Assembly: GCF_021155765.1 (NCBI RefSeq)
Contig: NC_060116.1
Location: forward strand, 13,454,001-13,518,000
Reading direction: 5' to 3'
Source: Diprion similis
Taxonomy: Eukaryota > Arthropoda > Insecta > Hymenoptera > Diprionidae
DNA: 64,000 nt
The translations under genes were made by a program, and so were the position numbers. The notes under the pieces are model-generated. The model searched no databases. It was not told the DNA's origin and worked only from the letters and a program-made list of their open reading frames with translations. Positions 55,877 through 64,000 of this stretch are shown piece after piece. Position 1 is the first letter of the stretch, and each line of letters begins with the position of its first letter.

Positions 55877-58800
55877 TACCTACAACCCTAACCTCAATTT
55901 CATGCTCCGTGAAAAACGCTTAATAAACTCTTGCGCAGTATAAATAATCGTGCCTTGTGTCACAAGAAGGCAACGGTATTATCGCCTCGCATATTTCCAA
56001 TTTTCGTCTTCGACGTCACCTGCTTCGACTCGTATTGCAAACTTACGCTCCGCCAGAAAGGACCGAGCTTAGACGAGACGGATGTCCTCCGTTTCCTTGA
56101 AACGCAACAGTCACTCTTCGCCTCGGCGAGGAGAGGAAAATTCCTTGGAGACACTGGCCGGCGGTTTTCTCCGCTTACTCCCCCTCGAAATTGCGATTCT
56201 CCCTCCAAGGACTCGCCCGTCTCTCACCCTCCACTGGCTCTTTCTTTGCACCGTAATAGGGATGAAAACAAATTATCTTTCCTTTGCCCCTGCATGCAAG
56301 CACGCAAGCCTTGCTTCATGCTCTGCATGTATATAGTACCTGACTTTGGTGTGGATTTATTCATTTTTCCTCGAGATTAAATCTTCGTCTTTGCTTGTAC
56401 GTTGCTGCAGCTGCATCTTCTTCTTTTCTCATAAATTATGCAAAACAGTCTCGGTTATAATTGGAACCATTTAACGTCTCGGTTGAGGTCCTTGAACCGA
56501 CTTTTAAAACAGTTTATTACCGTTAGACTTGCAAACTTTTGCTTCCATCTTATGCACTATGAAAACTATCTCGTGAATGTTCGCCTTATTTTACGGATGA
56601 CTCGTTCGAAAAGGAAATTCGAAATCGTATATTTACTCTCTAATCGGTTACCAGATCTTATCTTTTAACCCTTTCGCACTTTAAAAATTAACAATTCAAG
56701 AGCCTCGAAACGATCTGTATAATCAACAAATTTTGCTACTTGCATCGGGAGAAATTTATCGTTTATGGTTAATATACAGTCTTTAACTATTTTCATTTTC
56801 TTTACTGAAATTTTCTTTCAACTATTGCGATAATCTGATGTAGAAGTACATCAATAAATTGATTTTAAGGAAGCATTTGACTGAAAAAGTGTAGTAAACT
56901 AAAGAAAAAAAAAACAAGCATAATTACACCGGTTAATAGTTACCTTTACCACATTTTTTTGAAGCTCCAACATTGTATGAACCGTTATTGGCAACGACAT
57001 ACCCACTTTAAATAACAATATTCTATACAGTAAGTGCAGTAAAAAATTGAAATGAGGTTAATTTATCGTTTGCAGGGATAACTTTATTAGAAACTTCGTC
57101 ATGAAGTTCGTTAATATAGCAGGAAAAAAAGGAAACTTCAGATCGAAAGACAGCCAGACGTCGATTAATCACGAAGTATGTAAACGTCATTTTTTATTCA
57201 AAGAAATCAATTATTCTTCCTAAAATATCAAAGCTCCTTTTTTACAACGATCCTGACAGCGAGTTAATTTTCTACAATAAATTATTATCGGATAATTGCG
57301 GATTTTCAGGGTGAAAAAATTCCCGGGAAAATTTAACCCCTGAGAAAATACGCGCCGTGTATTTGATTTTGTATCGGTTTGGGTACGAACAGAAACCGGT
57401 TCGATGTTCCCCAATCTCGATTTGATCGAGAAGGCTCAATCAGCGTCAGTTTCTGACGCGTGAGAGGAAATTGACTGGCATGGCGTTGCTGCAGAGCTGT
57501 ACAACCTATAAAATATTACCGTTCGGAGTAAAATGAGGATCAGGATAAATCCGCCTGTTCACTTTCAGCATCGCGATCGCAACCCTTTCCGATTAAATTG
57601 GGGAAAGTTTGGAAAGCTCCGATGGCCGAGTGGGATGAGAAAAACGGGAATGCGGGAAAGAGACGGGAATACCGGAAGTTAACGGGTTTCTCGGCTATTG
57701 TTTGCGCTCTCGGACAAAGTTATTCAGTTTCCCTCTGAAAGCTCGGCTGCAGCTTTTTGCTCTGCGGAGATTGATATCGGCTATCACTAGTCTATGGGGT
57801 GATTGTAAGAGGCCTGACAATTTCTCCGCCTCTTTGACCTCACGTCACAGATTATTACGTGACGTTCCACCCTGGAATGCACCTTGGGAAATATATCTTT
57901 TTTCATATTTTATAGGGGGTGGAATTTTGACGACTGCGAAATACCCGCGAGAGTTCGAATAAGCAGAGAATTTAAGAGAGCTTGAATTACAACAGGTGAA
58001 TTGCTTAAACAACGCCGTCTTCATTCGGGGTCGAGAAGACACGTGACGTCACTCTTTATCGGAGAATTTACCCTTTTTACTGTACATTATTTATCGATGT
58101 ATAAATCATGAAGATGAATGGAAATGTAAAAAATTATTTCTACCAAATTTTTTTCCCTTTTCACGCGTCCGACGCCTCTTGATTAATCGTTAAATTTTGT
58201 ATAATTTTTTTGCTACACGAACGGGTTACTATATCGTCTTTAGTAGACGGAAGATCGTACATTTACCTTCCGACAAGACAAAGCCGCCGGGCGGTGCTTT
58301 TTTCTATTATTACTTACAGCGCACCCTTGCGGATGTGGTTATGGAATAAGCCGCGTAGGGAAACTCAAGACGATAACCGGGGTATTTGCACTCTTTGGCG
58401 GATTGAAGATCCTGCACAAGCCGCAACTCTAACCGTCAAACATGTTTCCTGCAGCTGAGGATAATTTCATTCGTTATATAGTTACAGGAATATTTTTGTG
58501 AAATTTAATAAAATATACTGATATACAAGTATAATGAAACTATAGTTATAAATGTTACATTCTCTGCTTCCTTCAGCATTAAAAAATCCGTTTATTTGGT
58601 TTACTATATTTTTTTAATCGAATAAGGCTTTGATCAATTAATTATCTATTCACCAATCTAAAATTATTGTAATAATTCATTCTCGTTTTGTATCCTGCAG
58701 AAGTATTTATTTAAAAGAATGAATATATTTGTAGACTGTATAGTAAGTATAAAAACAGAAATTATCGAGACAAACAAGCCAGACTGATGAAGATGTGTTA

Positions 58801-60367
58801 TTACAGTGTATGCATAAGCTAAGGAATCGGATCCTCGAGCAAATTCTAATTTCAATCAGCACATTAACCCGAAATGCAAACTTTGCACGATGTACTAACT
58901 CTTTGAAAGTTTGCAAAAGTAATTGCAAAACATCCCCGCCTACTTGCGCTAAGCTGTAATTTCAAACCCGTCAGAGCCTAAACGGGATGAGCCAAAGCCT
59001 GGCAAGAATAATGAGAAGCGACTAAAACTGCTCCGGTTATGTTTAATATTAACAAACATGGACTTCGGCTACTTTCGAATATTTCAACAATCCCTCAACC
59101 TCGGTTAAAATTGAAGAAAACTCGTTTTAACCGCGGTGTAGCAAGTTTTTCACTTTAAGGGCTAACTTTTATCGAGCATAAAATATTCTACCGAGTTAAC
59201 AATTCTCCAATTATACTATCATAACCAATTAATCAAACAAACTGAATTTTGTAGTATTGATACTTGATACTATTCGCACTTAGCGAGAAGACGAATTTCA
59301 ATTCCCAATCGTTTTCGACAATTCAATATACTCAACACTTGAAGTTGATTTTTTTTTTTTTTTCTATGGCTCTTCAGTCGCTGAGCAGACGATGCAAACA
59401 CAATTTCAACGATAAAACAAACACCACCGAATGTAGTAGGTAAGCCAATCGCAGGATTAAAAAACACGGTTTACACGTCATCAAGTCCGAGCAATTTTCC
59501 GTTCAAATTTGCCAAACACAATATTATGATTTCATAAAAGTTCAATCGCGTATTTGCACATTATAATTGTTTTTTTGCCTCTTCCTTATTCTCCCCAACA
59601 CACGTTTTCACTACCTTCGTAAATTTTGACGCGTTACGTGTATATACGAATGTATTTAGTATGCTAATATAAAGAATCCGGGATGCCGTACGTATCATTT
59701 TCCCAAGCGAAACCACAAGTTGTATCATCATTGCAGCAGGATAATATATTTTATACGTTTCTGCTTTCGTTGCGAGAGGATAAAAACCTCAGGTCGTGCA
59801 ATATTCCGCGATATATATTAGAGGAAGAAGAAAAAACAAACAATTAAATCCAATCTAGAACCATGGCATTCGTTATAATGATCCATTCGTCCGAACAAGG
59901 TATAACTTGTCTCTTATTATTATTGGAGGAAAAAATTTTCCGTTATACACACAACAAGTTTCAACGATGATTCAATTAGGTGGATTGAATCTATTTTGGT
60001 CCTCGATCCGCTGAATCCTTATTATTACTTATAAACCATTTTATTATTGACTTCGTTCTCGCCACTTTCGTAATTGGTGCAACTGCGTTGCAACTATAAT
60101 CATCGCAAATCGACGCTGCAATTATTCTTCAGTTATTATCACAGTTTCACTAATTGACCATAAGTCGAAAGAAATAATTCGGTAAAAAGTATACCTATAT
60201 TCTTTAAAAATAAGCCTTTATAATTAATCAGCATATAACGGGTAAAAACGAGAGTAAAACAGGAAACAAAAAAGCTTCACAAATAGATAATATTTCCCAT
60301 CCCGATTTATCGATTCCTTATAAAATTATAACTCGGTAAATAACGAATGACCGAATCGTTCACTCAC

Positions 60368-60640
60368 CGATTTTTCAGCGTTCTTTTCCCCCGGGAGAAG
60401 GGTTTAATTTCCAGGGGTGCACTTCGGCCCCGAATCCAAGAAGGCAAGAGCCGAGAAAAGCGCGTGCTCGCGGCGTGAAGTTGCGGGAGGTTCTAAGCCG
60501 AGTTTCCCGTTGGACCCGCGGCGTCCCGACAACTGCTCTGCACCCTGCAGTGGCGACACTGGATTTCGAAGCCACCCCCAACGAGCAGCTCGAGCCGAGT
60601 TTCGTTTTCCCGCACCACCTTATAGCCGAGGATTATATCC
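60368..60640 (-). promoter_or_regulatory. Candidate remote 5' exon and promoter of the GPCR
   Basis: This is a GC-rich island in AT-rich surroundings. Read on the minus strand it ends at a strong donor (ATCG/GTGAGT, exon edge 60368), and TATA-like sequences (TATAAGG at 60624-60618, GATATAAT near 60640) lie upstream. The next minus-strand coding exon is that of the GPCR at 49086, so this could be its non-coding first exon. The link is inference from strand and order only. Plus-strand frames across it lack family resemblance. Confidence 0.3.
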
Positions 60641-61661
60641 TGTCCCCAGGAGCGATCAGAGTTACCGGAAATTTAAGAAACTCGATCATTGATCGTAATT
60701 AAAACTTATACGCCGCGTCTAAGAGGTCGATTATTTCACGGTTTGAGGCTTTTACAGCTTAATTTTGAGGCTGTGCTGTCTTTTTTCTTTTCTTATTATT
60801 TTTTTTTGTTTTCCTTTTTTTTACTGTCCTCGCGTAATTTCGTTACCCAGAATCGCTGTATATCGGTTAATTATAAGTTTTAATAGCAATCTGGCTGCCT
60901 CTATCCTCGTGGTATTTTCATCTACAGAGATATTTTAGGCAACTACGTCACGTATTTGCGGACACAATACTCTTAGTTATACGTTTTTATCGCAGTTTTT
61001 CTTCACAATTCGATTTCCTCCAATTTTTTTCTATTTTCTTTTTCTTTCCTTTCTTTTCTTTTCACTTCACAAAGTTTTCAGCGTACATATACGTATCTAT
61101 CTATCTATATATATATATTAGGAGTTATACAAACTGCCGAATGTGAGTATAATTTTTTTGTGACCATGCCTGTAAACTTTTCTTTGTATACCCGGCCCTC
61201 TTCGACTTTTTCTCTTTTTCCTCGGGAAAACTTTCGAAGTCGGTCGAGTCACGTACAGCAAATATATAGTCTTTCCGCGACACAATTGTGGCCAAGATGC
61301 CTCTCGGAATTAATATAATTATAAGCAGAATTATGCGCGGCGTATTATCTCTGCGGATGTGAATGTTCACGCAAGCTCATCGGAAAAAAGATTTGAATTA
61401 TGCTAGGAATTTTTAATTTAAGTAACAATACAACGAGTATAATTATTATTAGGCATCATAATTAGTATGGAACACGTGGGTCATGCGGTATTTATTAGAA
61501 TCGCAGGAATTAAAAGCTCTATTTGGCGGAAAGAAGTTTGACCGAAGCAGCGAGTCGAACTCCGTCGCTTTGGCTGCAAGCTCGTATAATTTCTGCATTC
61601 GTAAAAGCTCGGTCAAACCTGTTGCACTGCGCGAATACGAGTGAGCTGCAGAATTCGCAAG

Positions 61662-61663
<2 letters not shown>

Positions 61664-61702
<39 letters not shown>
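61664..61702. repeat. (TA)n microsatellite
   Basis: A nearly uninterrupted TA run upstream of the esterase-like gene. The surrounding 60700-62015 is AT-rich spacer with poly(T)/poly(CTTT) runs near 60780-61070. The last 200 bases before 62016 should hold the esterase promoter, but no clear TATA-initiator pair stands out. Confidence 0.8.
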
Positions 61703-62015
61703 TAGGATGGTCACAAATCGGCTCGAAGTGTGGAAAAAAAATATATCTATATTATATATATAGAAATAATGGACCTCGTTCAACCAGCAGTGATTCACCA
61801 CGTGGTTATAAGTGATCGGTATACACGTAGGTATGATTATTATACCAAACATCAGACAGGCGATAAACGCGGGTCGTGATAGTGCCGATAAAATTATATT
61901 TTATCTAATTTATAAGATTGATAATTTTACCGATTCAAGATTTCTGTTACATACACGCGTTCGTTAATTCATGCCTCCGAGAATTGGATCGAGACGCGAT
62001 ACGTAACGAACCAAC

Positions 62016-64000
<1,985 letters not shown>

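Larger units (their letters stand above)
49087..60367. other. Gene-poor interval, probably 5' intron of the GPCR
   Basis: Over 11 kb no exon with recognisable motifs is seen on either strand. A possible acceptor on the minus strand (TCATGCAG, near 49142) would give the GPCR start exon a short 5'UTR. The interval holds two foldback sequences (51242-51477 and 55790-55876), a poly(C) run, a TA run near 54270-54290 and several poly(T) runs. The moderately long frames at 55931-56380 and 54470-54757 have no family resemblance and look accidental. Confidence 0.5.

Noticed and set aside
55931-56380. 149-codon plus-strand frame
   Set aside because: It has no recognisable motif, is overlapped by other frames of similar size, and lacks a supporting promoter or splice context.
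60417-60702. Two plus-strand frames of 75 and 91 codons in the GC-rich island
   Set aside because: The island inflates ORF length, the two frames overlap, and neither shows a motif. A minus-strand 5' exon explains the splice donor better.
61700-61730. TTAGGATGGTCAC next to a TA run, similar to the end of the MITE at 44070
   Set aside because: Only about 12 bases agree and no second end is visible, so it may be chance.

Overview
The window looks like nuclear DNA of an insect, most likely a hymenopteran. The genes are intron-rich with GT-AG introns, the intergenic DNA is AT-rich, and the insect telomere pentamer TTAGG appears as an interstitial block. All protein families found are metazoan or insect families. 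Assignment to Hymenoptera, perhaps a sawfly, is inference; nothing in the window proves it. Every gene model here was built by hand from reading frames, splice consensus and exon phase. The phases close in every model given.

Layout from left to right. (1) 33-878 (+): 3' half of a divergent alpha-tubulin without the acidic tail. (2) 3783-4818 (+): a small TATA-driven gene with a 5'UTR intron and a 72-residue ORF of unknown function. (3) 6443-11223 (+): an MFSD6-type major facilitator protein, 11 exons, two possible C-termini. (4) 11224-18515: 7.3 kb AT-rich convergent interval without genes. (5) 18516-22536 (-): ADAR, the dsRNA adenosine deaminase, with two dsRBDs, a complete deaminase domain and two in-frame alternative first exons. 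(6) 22348-23525 (+): a C20orf27 homologue whose first exon is interleaved with the 5' end of ADAR on the other strand. (7) 24485-28818 (-): a secreted VPS62-domain protein. (8) 30963-31814 and 32457-33407 (-): two tandem membrane-anchored RING genes with identical intron phases, one with a degenerate RING. (9) 34751-49086 (-): a seven-exon biogenic-amine GPCR that reads like an alpha1-adrenergic receptor. Its 6.8-kb intron holds, on the opposite strand, a complete GMC oxidoreductase gene (40327-43255). (10) 49087-62015: about 13 kb without a convincing coding exon, containing foldback elements, simple repeats and a candidate remote 5' exon for the GPCR. (11) 62016-64000 (+): 5' part of a carboxylesterase-like gene whose catalytic serine is replaced by aspartate.

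The genes do not form an operon or pathway cluster. The relationships visible are structural: interleaved 5' ends (ADAR and C20orf27), a tandem duplication (RING pair), a nested gene (GMC in the GPCR intron), and several short inverted-repeat elements in introns and spacers. I found no tRNA, rRNA, CRISPR or autonomous transposon coding region. I did not see an obviously new multi-gene system. The observations most worth following are the alpha1-type receptor with its nested enzyme, the ADAR alternative N-termini, the degenerate RING paralogue, the serine-less esterase and the tail-less tubulin.
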